Part shown: piece by piece, positions 43,717-55,092 of the stretch | Numbering within the stretch: position 1 is the stretch's first letter | Layout of the letters: each line of letters begins with the position of its first letter | Made by a program: the position numbers and the translations under genes | Notes under the pieces: model-generated | Told to the model about the DNA's origin: nothing | Databases searched by the model: none | Seen by the model: only the letters and a program-made list of their open reading frames with translations | Source: Physcomitrium patens | Lineage: Eukaryota; Streptophyta; Bryopsida; Funariales; Funariaceae | Direction: 5' to 3' | DNA length: 64,000 bases | Assembly (NCBI RefSeq): GCF_000002425.4 | Contig: NC_037263.1 | Coordinates: forward strand, 4,557,199 to 4,621,198

Positions 43717-45224
43717 TCCTCCAATCCTTCTATCGGCTCTTACCTCAATTGAGCTGAAAGGTCTTCATTGTACTTGCCCAGTTCACGGACTTGAGCTTCC
43801 AATTTCAGAATTTGGACATCCCGAAGTTCCAATTGTTGCTGCTGACTCATCCATTCTAGAATATCTTCAATCGACACTTGTGACTAGTTCCTCACTGTTA
43901 ACTCTTAACTGGAACTACTACTCTCGAAAATACAAGAAATACAAGAAAATGGCACTTCAACCAACGTAAAACAACACCACAGAATGACTTTAACTGGTGC
44001 TCCACTCCTATTCTTTTACTACTTAGTGATAACGACAACATGTTATCCATACTGTCCGTGAAAGGTAATGGGAAGTAATCTCTCTTGGTGGTTGCATTAA
44101 GTTTCCAGATATCCTAATAAATCTTGATTTTTCCATTTTTCTTTGGTACCATCACGATTGGCGACACCCATGCATTATGCGGAACAGGATAAATAAAATC
44201 CACGTCGAGAAGTTTATCCAATTCTTCTTTCACTAAAAGGAAATATTTTGGGATAAGCCGATGTTGTCTTTGATGAACTGGCGTAACATCCTCCTCCAGA
44301 ATAATCTGGTGCTCACACACGTCAACTAGAATCCCTTTCAAATCCGCATATGAGCATGCAAAGGTACATTTGTGATGGATAAAAAACTATTTCTAAGTAT
44401 CCAATTCTGTACCGATAATACTAGCATATATTTTAATTAGCTGTGGCATTTCGTTGGTACCCAAGTTAATAGATTGACACACAAGATCTTCAACAACCTT
44501 TGATTTAATTGTCTTCTCCTGATCTGAATATCTTGTATTATCTGACATATGGGAACCACCCAAATCTGGTTCCAATGTGCTGACTCTATTGACTGCGAAA
44601 TTATTCATCCATTCGGTAATAGCATGATCCGAGTTAGTCACATCCTCCTGATGCAATAAATATTTGCCGAGACCTCCACATTGGTAGACTCTAGCCTTTG
44701 TTGTTGAAGTGTTTTGTCCTACCCCAAATTGCGGTGAACCTATAGCATCATCATCTTCCTCAATCGATTGACTCTTGTTGTCCAATGTAAATTCTGATTT
44801 TGGCAATTGAGATTCTCCATGATATTGTACTGGATATATCTGTAAAACAATCTGATCACGGCCTTTTTCAATTATCAATGTGCCTAGGCCCCAATCGCTC
44901 TTAACTTTGGCTTGATAAAGTCAAGGTCTGCCCAATAAAATAGGATACGATAATATAGAACTCTGTAATCGGAATACAATATAATCAATTTTGTATGTCA
45001 ATCCCACGATTACAGTGGTATTATTGCATAAGATTCTCATTGGCTTTACCCGACTATGATCTGCCATTCGCAAGACCAATGTCGTAGGTAGCAATTGCTT
45101 TAGATCCAAGTCCTCTATTGTATCCACGTTCATTAAATTCACACAGGAGCCACCATCAACTTGTATCCCTGGAAATAAAATACCATCGATTGATACATTG
45201 ATTGTTGGTGCTCTCAGATCGAGG
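43717..45224 (-). pseudogene. GyII-B protease, RT start and 3' coiled-coil frame
   Basis: Protease region near 44900-45142 (TTLVLRMADHSRVKPM, YPILLGRP), RT start near 44114-44341 (RQHRLIPKYFLLVKEELDKL, SPIVMVPKKNG), and the 3' frame with Q-rich coiled-coil sequence at the low-coordinate end. Same order and same missing parts as GyII-A. Several breaks. Confidence 0.8.
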
Positions 45225-45616
45225 TGTCACAGACACAGAAATACAAACTCAAGATCTAACAAGAAGTTCAAGAAAAACTGGAAAGAACTAGATTAATCAC
45301 ATGAGAACAACACCAGAGAGGTGAGCTAGAGCTCCAAGAGATGTGTTGTTGAGACTGAAGAGCTCTTCAGCCTCGATTCTAATATATACTTCTATTTAGG
45401 AAGCTTCTCAAGCAACTTCTAATAACTAAGAAGCTTCTAGAAGGTTCCAAAGATTTGCTTCTAGAAGGTTCTAGAAACTTATCTCTAGAAGGTTTTAAGG
45501 ACTATGTCCCTGATATCTTCTATCAACTAAGAAGCTTCTAGAAGGTTCCAAAGACTTGTTTCTAGAAGGTTCTAGAAACTTGTCTCTAGAAGGTTCTAAG
45601 GATTATGTCCCTAACA
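45225..45616 (-). repeat. Chr3 3' LTR
   Basis: 392 bp, TGTCACAG ... CCCTAACA in plus orientation. A tandem duplication of about 101 bp (units starting AACTAAGAAGC at 45424 and 45525) lies in the upstream (U3) half, which also carries the TATA-like TAATATATACTT downstream in transcription direction (about 45380-45391). Confidence 0.95.
45430..45577. promoter_or_regulatory. Cluster of perfect heat-shock elements in the Chr3 LTR
   Basis: Four runs of four contiguous alternating GAA/TTC pentamers: GAAGCTTCTAGAAGGTTC at 45430-45447 and 45531-45548, and TTCTAGAAGGTTCTAGAA at 45459-45476 and 45560-45577. The nGAAnnTTCn array is the binding site of heat-shock factor trimers. The same cluster is in the other LTR (for example 51137-51154). 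It lies upstream of the TATA-like region in the direction of element transcription, the position expected for an enhancer. Confidence 0.85.
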
Positions 45617-45669
45617 TCACCTCCTCCTTTAGCTTTGACGTCTCTGAGAAGCAATGTTGTTGATCAGTA

Positions 45670-46017
45670 TCAACGCAAGAAAATGAAGATCTGTCGCATA
45701 ACGTCTGCTATGAACTCCAAGTGTTGTTCACGGAGCGAGTGGTTCATCAGCCCTTGAAGCCAATGGTAGTGGCCCACTCCTTCAACTTCTGACCAAGCAT
45801 GAACTTCCACGTCCTCATTATGAAATTGTCCTGCAAACACGCCTTCTGGCTGACCATCGTAAGCAGGCTCGGACTCGAATACAATCACTAGTGATCGGTT
45901 ACTCGGTATCCTCCGTCGTCGTCGTGGTGTTGGCGGTTCTTCATCTCGGGGTCGCCTTCGTGAGCTAGTCGGTTGAGATAATCTGACTGGCATAGTATCT
46001 ATCTCTTGGCTATCCAT
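45670..46017 (-). CDS. Extra frame between Chr3 pol and its 3' LTR
   Basis: An open 115-codon frame beginning at ATG (MDSQEIDTMPVRLSQPTSSR) with arginine-rich clusters (RRRPRDEEPPTPRRRRR) and an acidic, aromatic C-terminal half (HAWSEVEGVGHYHWLQGL). It lies after the chromodomain and ends about 50 bp before the 3' LTR. No signal peptide or membrane segment is visible, so it is not an envelope-type product. It is unrecognised and could be a captured or chance frame. Confidence 0.4.
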   Translation of the reverse strand: MDSQEIDTMPVRLSQPTSSRRRPRDEEPPTPRRRRRIPSNRSLVIVFESEPAYDGQPEGVFAGQFHNEDVEVHAWSEVEGVGHYHWLQGLMNHSLREQHLEFIADVMRQIFIFLR

Positions 46018-46209
46018 ATGAGAAGACCAAACTATGGCTATTGAAAAAATTCTATTTTATCTTGGAGAAAATAACTACATCAACTACGAATTTTGGTGGT
46101 GCTCTCTCCCTTTCTTATATTCTTGGGTGAGCAAGCTTTAGAAGGAAGCTATCATCAAACCGGCTTAGGTTTATGAAGATGTTATTGATGAAACTTCTGT
46201 ACCTTTTGT

Positions 46210-46335
46210 GGCACATTGGCGAGATTTTCAGCTAGCTCCCACGTTCGCTCATTAATGTCGTAGCCACATCAATGAACAAGATACTCCAACTTGCCCCACC
46301 TTCACCGTGAATCCAGTACCTTTTCAACCTCATAT
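46210..46335 (-). pseudogene. Chr3 chromodomain-like segment
   Basis: Minus-strand codons read YEVEKVLDSR, then GKLEYLVH and ERTWELAENL, the three conserved pieces of a chromodomain. In chromoviruses this module at the integrase end steers insertion to particular chromatin. The segment is broken. Confidence 0.8.
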
Positions 46336-48005
46336 TCCTCATGGTTCTCGATCTCAATACTAGGTGGCGGACATTGTACTCTTCCACGAAAAGATGACTC
46401 TCGATAAGGCTCCAATAGAAAAACATGAAAGACTGGATGTACCTTCATAGAAGTCGGTAATTCCAGACAGTATGCCACTAGATTGATTTGCTTCTGGATG
46501 ATAAATGGTCCCAATCTTCGATAGTCCAACTTATCACATCGTCGCTTGGTCTTGATATTCTGTCGAAGAAGCCATGCTTTATCTCCAATTTTGAAAGTAG
46601 GTGCTTGATTCCGAAATCTATCTGTAGACGCCTTGTAGGATTCTTGAGCGGATTGTAATTGAAGCTTCAATGTATTTTGAAGCTCTGATAGTTGTTTCGC
46701 AAATCCTTCAGCTGCTGGATTGTTATTTGTTGACGGACTCAATAAATCAAGCTTCGGATGATATTCATAGTTGAAAAAGAATGGTGTTTGTTGAGTCGAC
46801 GCATGGAGGATGTTGTTATATGCAAACTCGGCTAGCGGCAGATATGTGGTCCAATTGTCTTGCTGATAGTTGATGCTGCATCGTAAGTATTGTTCCAAGA
46901 CTTGGTTCACCCGTTCCGTTTGGCCGTTAGTTTGAGGATGAAAAGCCGAAGAAAGCTTGATATCCACCTTCAGTATCTTAAAGAGAGATCTTCAAAACTT
47001 TGATACGAACTCGATTCCTTGATCTGATACGATATCATCTGGTAGTCCATGATATCGATATACATTATCAAGAAAGAGCCTTGGTGTGACTTCACTGGAC
47101 GATGTCTTCTTGCAAGGAACAAAGTGCGCCATCTTTGTAAGCGGATCTACCACAACAAAGATGCTCTCAAATGATTTTGATGATGGAAGGTCCATGATGA
47201 AGTCCATAGAAACTGAAGACCATGGTCGACGTGGAATCGACAATGGCTGTAGAAGTCCATAAGGGCGATGCCGAGGATTCTTGGATCTTGAACAAATGTC
47301 ACAAGAGAGGACAATATCTTTTACATCCTTCCACATTTGGGACCACCAAAAATCTCGAGAAATAAGCTCCGAGGTCTTATTGAATCCAAAATGTCCCGCA
47401 GCTGGAAAATCGTGGCGAGATTGAAGAATTCGGAGTCGTGCTGGTCCTTTTGGGATATATAACCGCTCCTCAAAGTATAAAAGATCTTTCTCCACCTTGA
47501 ATTTGTCGTCATTGGCATGCTGCTTGATATCAATGGCTAATGAATCTTTAATGGTCGCGGCACATACCTGATTCAAGAAGTCAGCATCAATTGGTACAAT
47601 AGTAGCGCAAAGCCAAAATTGCTCTGGCTTCAACAACGTCATATATTGTTGATCAAACGCTGCTTCTCCAGCCTTTGGTACAAGATATGATCTCCTTGAT
47701 AAGGCAGCAGATAGTCCTTGCTGCTTTCCAGGTCGATAAGTGATAACAAAATCGAACCTAGATAGCAACATACTCCACCAAGCTTGACGTCGATTAAGAA
47801 CTCGAGCCGACATGAAATACTCCAAATTCTTGTGATTTGTGTATATGGTGACTTGGTGTGCAGCTCCTTCAAGAAAATGATGCCATTCTTGGAAAGAATC
47901 CACTATAGCAAGAAGTTCCTTATCATGGATTTCATAATTGATTTCAGCAGCAGAGAACTTTGGAGAATAGAATGCAACCGGATGGAGCTTTTTGTCTTCT
48001 CCCAT
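46302..48005 (-). pseudogene. Chr3 RNase H and integrase
   Basis: RNase H: LHPVAFYSPKFSAAEINYEI, HDKELLAIVDSFQEWHHFLE, TNHKNLEYF. Integrase: zinc-binding HDFPAAGHFGFNKT ... CDICSRSK, core SMDFIMDLP, IVSDQG and the AFHPQTNGQTERVNQ block, then the C-terminal GDKAWLLRQNIKT and LGPFIIQKQI region. It leads into the chromodomain-like segment. Confidence 0.9.
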
Positions 48006-48299
48006 TTGTGAAAGACAGCTCCCAAAGTAAAATCCGAAGCATCAGTTTCTAAATAAAAGGCCTTTGTAAAGTCTTAATGTATCAAGATTGGAGCCGTAGT
48101 AAATGCGATTTTTAGGTCTTGAAACGCCTTCTTCGCTAGAGGTCCCCATTCCAGCTTATCCTTGCATGTCAACCAAGTGAGAGCAGCAGCAACTTGAGAG
48201 TAATTCTTGATGAAGATCTGATAGAAGTTAGTAAAGCCAAGAAAGCACTATACGTCTTTCACCGTCTTCGAAACCTCCCAGGACACGATTGCTTCCACC

Positions 48300-49539
48300 T
48301 TCTTGGGGTCCATCTTCAAGCCTTCCGTAGTCACAACGAACCCCAAAAACTCCATCTCTATTTGGTGAAATAATCACTTCTCCAATTGGATAATAGTCCT
48401 CGCTCGCATAGTTTCTCCAAGACCAAACGAACATGCTTTTCATGCTCTTCCTCATTTTTGGAGAATATCAGAATATCATCCAAGTAGATGACAAAAAAAT
48501 CATCAAGGTACTCTCGGAAAATGTCATTCATCATATGTTGAAAGACCGCTGGAGCATTGGTAAGTCCAAAGGGCATGACATTATACTCAAAATGGCCATA
48601 CCTTGTACAGAACGCTATCTTCCACTCATCTCCTTCCTTAATTTTTACGAGGTTGTAAGCTCCCCTTAGATTAATTTTTGTAAAAATCCTTGCACGTCCA
48701 AGTTATTCTAAGAGACCAAAAATCAAGGGTAATGGGTAACGATTCTTCTTTGTTACCTTATTGAGGCCTCGATAGTCCACGCACATCCGCAATGAGCCAT
48801 CTTTCTTCTTCACAAATAAGATGGATGTTCCAGTTGATGATTTTGAATGACGGATGAAGTTCTTGGCTAGGTTCTCGTCGATGTACTTCCGCAACTCCGC
48901 CAACTTCGTCTGCGATAGATTGTAGATTGGGCCAAAAGGCAGTTGTGCTCCTTCCTGTAAGTCTATGGCGCAATCATATGGTCTGTGTTCCGATAGCATG
49001 TCGGTATTTTTCTTTTGAAACACATCTTTAAAATCCTTATATTGCTCCGGTATATTTGTTGTCGAGATCTTCTCCCCGGTAGTTGGAGCCGCATAAATGA
49101 CAAACGGTGTGCCTTCCTTGGACGATCTTATAAACGCTCTTACTCTAATAAATAAAGATTTCTCTATTCGGGGTTTTCTACTAGGCTTGCTCTTGGGTGG
49201 TTTTGTGGGAAAGGTCATCTTCCGCAACTTCCAATCTATGGATGGGTTATGCTTTTCTAACCAGGAAAGACCAAGAATAACAGGATTTGATGGGGTTCTA
49301 ATAATATTGAAAATAATATGACTACTATGGCCCTTAAACGTCACTTCTATAGGTTCTGATTCATGGGTGACACTACCAGACAATAAAGGTCGCCCATCTA
49401 TGACCTCAATGTGAACAGGTTTGGATTTTTGTACTAAAGGGATCGTATGATGCTTCGCAAATTCATCGTCTAAGAAACAAGCAGATGCTGCTGAATCTAA
49501 TAATGCTAAGGTTCTCAGTTTCTGAGGGCCAATAAGCAA
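48300..49539 (-). pseudogene. Chr3 protease and reverse transcriptase
   Basis: Protease region [20 protein letters not shown] with a later [17 protein letters not shown] block; RT with [40 protein letters not shown] and the catalytic [11 protein letters not shown] block, all canonical for plant chromoviruses. A few breaks. Confidence 0.9.
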
Positions 49540-49625
49540 AGGGATTGTAAAACAAAGAGCAGGTTGAGCGGAAAGAAAGGAACCTGGTTGTTGTTGCGAT
49601 GTTTTACTATCCAGTCACACGGTTC

Positions 49626-50651
49626 CTATTGTGGCTGGGCATCCTCGTTTTCATGAATAAACGTGCCCCTAGTCCTGACAATATATCGATTTTGCTTCTT
49701 AGGACAGTTTCCAACTTTGTGGCCTTCTTCACTGCAATACAAGCATAGACCTTTCTCCATATGCCGCTTTTTTTCTTCTAGAGTAAGGGATTTGACACGT
49801 ATCCCATCAATTTGCATGTCTTCTACCTCTGAATGTGAATTCATGCTGCTTGCTGACATAGTTGGGGCGTGGCAAACCGTATGTTGTTTTGAACGTTGGT
49901 CTTGGCAGCGTTGGAATAGGCGGTTATTGCACTTCACAACTTGGCTAATAGCTTCATTGAGCGTTTGTGGATCAGGAAGAGTTAATAGCAAATCCTTCAC
50001 ATCGTCCCTTAAACCCCAATAAAATTGACTCATCAACACTTCTTCATCCCAATTGATGTCGCATGTTAATTGCCTGAAGTTGGATGCATAGACTGATGTA
50101 GAGCGCATCTCTTGTTGTAGTGACCGGATCTTTATTGTAGTCCATCGAACCTTGTCGTGTTCACCAAATGCTTCCACAAACGCCTCCAAAAAGGTTTCAA
50201 AGTTATTTGGTATGGACGATCGTTTCTCAAATAAAGGAGCAAACCATGATAGAGCTTGTCCTGTAAGTAAGGTTCCAACAAGCTCAACACGTGATTCCTC
50301 CGTTGGATAGCGTTTAGGCTATAAAACTGTTATCAATCTAATTTGGTTGACAAATCCTCAAAACTTGGAATGCGTACCATCGAACTTGTACGGAAGGCTA
50401 ACTCTAGTCTCCTTATGTTGTAGAACTAGTGGTTCTTGTCGAACTTGAGGCAAAGTTGCTTCTCCAAGTGCAAAAGTTTGAGGCTGGTGCAACCTAGATT
50501 GTGCCATCCTAGATGCTCTATCATTATGAAGCCTTGCCACGACTCCTTCAATCTTTGCAGTTCTTTGCGATAACGTAGCGAGGGCATTCATGATAGCATC
50601 CAACTTCGACTCTGAACTTTCCGTCATACTAATATCTTGGCCCCCGGCCAT
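49626..50651 (-). pseudogene. Chr3 gag region
   Basis: Begins at ATG (MAGGQDISMTESSESKLDAI) with a coiled-coil-like N-terminal segment, then SLPYKFDGTHSKF, the capsid core (LTCDINWDEEVLMSQFYWGL, KDLLLTLPDPQTLNEAISQV) and the zinc knuckle CLYCSEEGHKVGNC. Typical of chromovirus gag. About one or two breaks. Confidence 0.88.
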
Positions 50652-50699
50652 TTTAAGAGAAGGACAGAAATGACTCTACAAGAAGACAATATTGGTTTA

Positions 50700-50846
50700 A
50701 AGGAGGGTACTCCGCAACCTCTAAAATGCCTTAAGAGCTTTAAGAAAAGGAGTAATCCACTCTTTCTAAGAAGAATAAGACTCCAATATTGTAACAAAAG
50801 AAGTATCAGTTTAGAGGAGGGTAATCCGCAACCTCTAAAATGCTAG
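50700..50846 (-). repeat. Duplicated block in the Chr3 leader
   Basis: Two copies of GAGGGTA(C/A)TCCGCAACCTC followed by TAAAATGC, ending near 50730 and 50845. A related block (GGTTGTAGATTACCTTCCTC, 56239-56258) is in the leader of the decayed relative at 55600-59738, which ties the two together. Confidence 0.7.
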
Positions 50847-50894
50847 TACACTTCCAAGCAGAGAGGTAATCCACACTCTAACAAAGAAGAAACT

Positions 50895-50906
50895 AGCTCT
50901 GATATA
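50895..50906 (-). other. Chr3 primer-binding site (initiator tRNA-Met type)
   Basis: Minus-strand TATATCAGAGCT about 25 bases inside the 5' LTR, resembling TGGTATCAGAGC, the common plant site complementary to initiator tRNA-Met. The distance from the LTR is larger than usual. Confidence 0.55.
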
Positions 50907-50931
50907 TGAGGTGAGTGTAGTCTCGATAAAC

Positions 50932-51323
50932 TGTCACGGACATAGAAATATTGACTCGAGATCTAATAAGAAGTTCGAAAAGAACTGGCAAGAACTAGAT
51001 TAATCACATGAGAACAACACCAGAGAGGTGAGCTAGAGCTCCAAGAGATGTGTTGTTGAGACTGAAGAGCTCTTCAGCCTCGATTCTAATATATACTTCT
51101 ATTTAGGATGCTTCTCAAGCAACTTCTAATAACTAAGAAGCTTCTAGAAGGTTCCAAAGATTTGCTTCTAGAAGGTTCTAGAAACTTATCTCTAGAAGGT
51201 TCTGAGGACTATGTCCCTAATATCTTCTATCAACTAAGAAGCTTCTAGAAGGTTCCAAAGACTTGCTTCTAGAAGGTTCTAGAAACTTGTCTCTAGAAGG
51301 TTCTAAGGATTGTGTCCCTAACA
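50932..51323 (-). repeat. Chr3 5' LTR
   Basis: 392 bp, ends TGTCACGG ... CCCTAACA in plus orientation. It contains a tandem duplication of about 101 bp holding perfect heat-shock elements (for example 51137-51154). It is the same length as the partner at 45225-45616. Confidence 0.95.
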
Positions 51324-54060
51324 CTGGGTTTAAGCTAACTTCATGAATTTCTTTAATGCGGGATCTTCGTCATATTAATGCTGAATTTAATATAGATCGA
51401 CATTCTGGTGCTACAGCCAAAAGTTGCTTCATTGTAATTGAAGGCTGAATAACATCCAAATCCTTCAAAATGTCGTAGGATTCCATAAGTAGGATAATTC
51501 TCAATGCTCTTTTGCGTTTCATTGGTTTCGATATTACTCCATGAGATAAGATATTCTTCTGCCCTAGACTCGAAATTAGAACAGCAGCCTGAGCTTTCTT
51601 GGAATTTCCGCCCCCAAGAGGATCTTTCAATGGATTGGACGTTTTTTGAAACTATATAGAGATCGAAATTGCTTGGAACGGAACTGAAGCCTCCGTAATT
51701 GGGACCTAATTAGGTTGTGCCACCAAGTCAGGTCTCATACTGGGTACGAAGCTCGTAACAAGACCTGGATTGGTTGGTCCCGACAAATTGGTATGTGGAA
51801 CCAAATTGGGTTTCTTAGTCTATTGAGGTCTCAATATTGGGATACGTCCCAATATTGATATTAGTTCGTTTAGCCCCATGGACGGCGCTAATTGCTCTCC
51901 TGTGATTGGATCATCCATATCCTGAATTAGATTCTTATCTTTTTATTGGCCTGTGGTAAGCACTACGTTCACCACCTCGACACGATGTAGTGGTGAGTCT
52001 CATTGAACAGGGCCTTTGTCCTCCATCGGTTGGTTTATTTGCATTTGCTAGTCCCAGTTATTATAATTAAAGGGCGCATTGCACTACTGATAAGTGTGAC
52101 CAGACTGCTTACAATTTCCACATATTGGAGCATAGTCATCTCTGGTCCTTGGATTAGGACATTCACTCACATTATGTCCGATTTGTCTACAACAATAGCA
52201 ATGAAGTGGTCTCCTGCCAGCTCCTTCTGAGATATTGGGTGTCTCTACTGGTATATAATGGCTAGGTCTGATCTAAGTCGGATGAGTAAAGGATCTTGAT
52301 TGACTCATTGTTACTATAGAGTCTAGCATTGGCTTCGTCATAGGTGGATATTGATGGTATTCTGGTTGATTCATTGCCAATTCGTGAATATTGGATATAC
52401 CTTCTTGATAAAATTCAAAGTTTTAAAAATTGGAATAATTCTTGTTTTGTTTATTCACTCGATTTTCATTCCAGCCAAACCTATTTCCCGTTTGTACTTG
52501 ATTGACATCCCACGAAGTTGGTTGAGTCATTATCTGGTTACTGAGTTCTTGTTGCTTCCGTAAATTCCAACAGTTGGTGGTAATATGCTTGCCCCCACAA
52601 AAGATACATTGTATAGTCATTTGAGGTGGTGAAGGACATTTTGTTACTAAATGACCTTGTCCCTTACAATTGCTGCACCAGATATTGGTCCTAGTATTGG
52701 TAGGCTTTTGCCTCTTCTCCTTATCTTTGGCCATATTGACGGCCATTTCTTCCATTTTCTTCATCAAATTCAATAACAAGGTTTCATTGGAATCTTTTAG
52801 GGCTGGCATTATTGGCATCTCTGCCATAATTAATGCTTGTTGTTGATATGAAAAATATGGAGCATATGCTATTGTTACGTTCGGTGGTATAGCTTGTAAT
52901 GGAGTGACATTAATTGGCCCCTGAATATTGGTATTGGAATTGGCCCCTATTTCTAACATTCGTGGATAACTACCCACTCATTCGTTCTAAGTTGGATTTT
53001 GATATCTACCTTGAACTGGAATCATCATGGCTCCAATTATTAAGTTCGAGTTATAGTGACATTCCTTCCAAACCTTGGCTCTATTAAGGGATGCAGCCAC
53101 CGTAATGGTTTGAGCTTCCTTTACAAACATTTTTAGCTTTGGTGGGTGCAAACCATTGATTAATATGGATAAGATAAATGCCTTCCGTATTTGATGATTT
53201 AACCACTTATTGAGTATATCAGCCACTTGACCATAGTATGATTCCACCGCCTCCCCTAGGATCATTTTGCTATTCATTAACCTCTCTCGAAAGTGGTCCT
53301 CAAAACCAATTGGCCGAGAATGAGATAAAAATGCATTCTTCAATGCTTCCCAATTCGGAAATTGATCCACTGGTTGGCAGTTGTACCATTCAAATGCCAT
53401 GTCTTTTAACATTGCTGGCAGCCATCGCAACCAAATATCTTCAGTTTTGCCATTATTAGCTACACATGCTGTAAAAAATTGAGACAAATGTTGATCGGGA
53501 TCCGCACTTGAAAATCTCCAAAAAGTAGATAGTGGCACGACACTAGTCGTACGATCACTTGCTGCACCCATTTGTACTGCAATTGGAACAGCTGGTCCTC
53601 TTGACACCATTTAATTTCTTGTTCTGCTAAACTCCGTTTTAAAATAATCTCTGCTTTCCCTTATTCTAATTTCCAAGCTCTCAATGCTTCTCGATTTACT
53701 ATTATTTTCCACAATTAGTTTTATTGGTTGAATTATAGGTAAAAATATCGGATTTTGAAATACAATATAGTTATCTTTATTGGCGACCAATTTGTGCCAA
53801 TGTGAAGAGTCACTATTACTCATTTCAGCGGTACTCCTTACTGAAAAAATATCCAATGGAGTACCAAATTTTTCTACACCTCCTTCTCTTTCAGTTAACG
53901 GCCTCAAGATTTCCACTGGAATGTTAACAAAATTTCTTGCGAGTGTTCTTGGCAGTTTTTCTAATGGTACATACGACTGTAGAATTAATAGTCTGTCCAG
54001 TTCTTGATATGTTCGGATGCATCGATAAGCTTGCAACCATGATTTAATCCAATTCTGTCA
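51324..54060 (-). pseudogene. GyII-B gag region
   Basis: Capsid domain about 53000-53610 on the minus strand (DPDQHLSQFFTACVANNGKT, WLPAMLKDMAFEWYN, NWEALKNAFL), a Retrotrans_gag fold. Zinc knuckles CSNCKGQGHLVTKC and CIFCGGKHITTNC lie near 52560-52690, with further knuckle-like segments near 52090-52220. It aligns along its length with the GyII-A gag at 40590-42690. Several breaks. Confidence 0.85.
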
Positions 54061-54276
54061 ATGCTTCTTTTTAAGATTATGTTCTTGCTCCTCTCTAAGC
54101 AAGTTCCTTCCTAGCACTCTTCCATGTCTTTCTCTCAACTGATTTATTTTCCTTGATGCAATGCTCTCGTTCTTATTAACCATAATCTTGCTTCAAATAC
54201 TACTAAAATCGTCTTCTATTGTCAATTTTTTCACACATTTGGTAATCAATTCCTAGCACTCAAAGCTATTATCACT

Positions 54277-54293
54277 CCCCGACAGCGGTGCCA
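54277..54293 (-). other. GyII-B primer-binding site (tRNA-Asp type)
   Basis: Minus-strand TGGCACCGCTGTCGGGG, three bases inside the 5' LTR. It resembles the TGGCGCCGTTGCCGGGG site of Athila/Tat-type plant elements, complementary to the 3' end of tRNA-Asp. Confidence 0.75.
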
Positions 54294-54296
54294 AAA

Positions 54297-55087
54297 TGTG
54301 ATTGCTTGTTTTACTTAATCTGGAAGAAACCTCCCAGAATAAACCCATATAGGGGGATTCGAACACGAGGAATGACTAGTTGCTTAAGCGTTCACGTTAG
54401 GGTCACATAATCAATTACCTCCTGAATGTATTATCTCTATTTCTAATATCTGAACACACAAGGAAACTATAATCTCTTCCTTCACCTTATCGGTCTCTTC
54501 TTTAGAGCAATTCAGTCCTACCAATAACTGCTATTTCTACTAATATATTCACCCTCATAATCTCCAACTATAATACTGCACCCTCACAGTTTTCAGCACA
54601 CAATTACCCTCATTCCAATCACTGGAATTCTTCACACAGAGTTGCCATTCACATTATGGTGTTTCACACAAATACAGACTCATTCTCTCTACTGAACTAC
54701 AATCAGATTTCAGCATTCAATCTTTCTTCTTCTCAAATAATACCAATCACATTTCCATTCCATAATTCACTTCATAATATTCAAAAACTCTCAATCCTCT
54801 TATTCAAAGAAAATAACAAATAAAAGAAAAGGGGTAGCACCAAGCTTATCCCGGCTCTCACTATCACAGCAATGGCCCTCGGCTCATGACTATTTTAGTT
54901 TGGCACCTTAATTAACTTCTACAACTCCTATATACTTTCTCCTGATTCTCCAGATTCTAATCGTAATTCTATAATTAACTGCTTTTAAGAACTAAATCAC
55001 TCATCCGTCCTCCTGAATTTTCTATTATATGGACTATTATTATATTTTACTAATATCTTTTAGAAAAAAATTAATATCTATTCTACA
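54297..55087 (-). repeat. GyII-B 5' LTR
   Basis: 791 bp, TGTGATTGCTTG ... TTCTACA in plus orientation. It is adjacent to the tRNA-Asp-type primer site at 54277-54293 with a 3-base spacer and followed by ATACT. Confidence 0.93.
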
Positions 55088-55092
55088 ATACT
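55088..55092 (+). other. Target-site duplication of GyII-B, right copy (ATACT)
   Basis: ATACT directly after the LTR end TTCTACA; partner of 36550-36554. Confidence 0.9.

Larger units (their letters stand above)
45225..51323 (-). mobile_element. Chromovirus-type Ty3/gypsy element Chr3, nested in GyII-B
   Basis: Minus-strand LTR element, 6.1 kb, with two 392-bp LTRs (5' 50932-51323, 3' 45225-45616). Parts: Met-type primer site (50895-50906), leader with a duplicated block, gag (about 49630-50650) with one CCHC knuckle, protease (about 49200-49540), RT (about 48300-48990), RNase H (about 47650-48005), integrase (about 46400-47500), chromodomain-like end (about 46210-46335), a further 3' frame (45670-46017) and a purine tract next to the 3' LTR. 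Target duplications CGAGG (45220-45224) and CTGGG (51324-51328) match only partly. It interrupts the GyII-B protease region. LTRs differ at 17 of 392 positions (about 95.7% identity). About five to seven breaks. Confidence 0.93.
36555..55087 (-). mobile_element. Ty3/gypsy element GyII-B (non-autonomous layout), with two nested insertions
   Basis: Minus-strand LTR element with 791-bp LTRs at both ends (54297-55087, the 5' LTR; 36555-37345, the 3' LTR) and a perfect ATACT target duplication. Own body: 51324-54296, 43717-45224 and 37346-37525; it is interrupted by Chr3 (45225-51323) and GyII-A (37526-43716). Parts: primer site complementary to tRNA-Asp (54277-54293), gag with several zinc knuckles, protease, start of RT, then a 3' coiled-coil frame and a purine tract. 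LTR identity hand-counted over the first 300 bp is about 91%. Several breaks. Confidence 0.92.

Noticed and set aside
45670-46017. Envelope-like gene in Chr3
   Set aside because: The frame has no signal peptide, no membrane helix and no cysteine pattern, so only an unassigned extra frame is reported.
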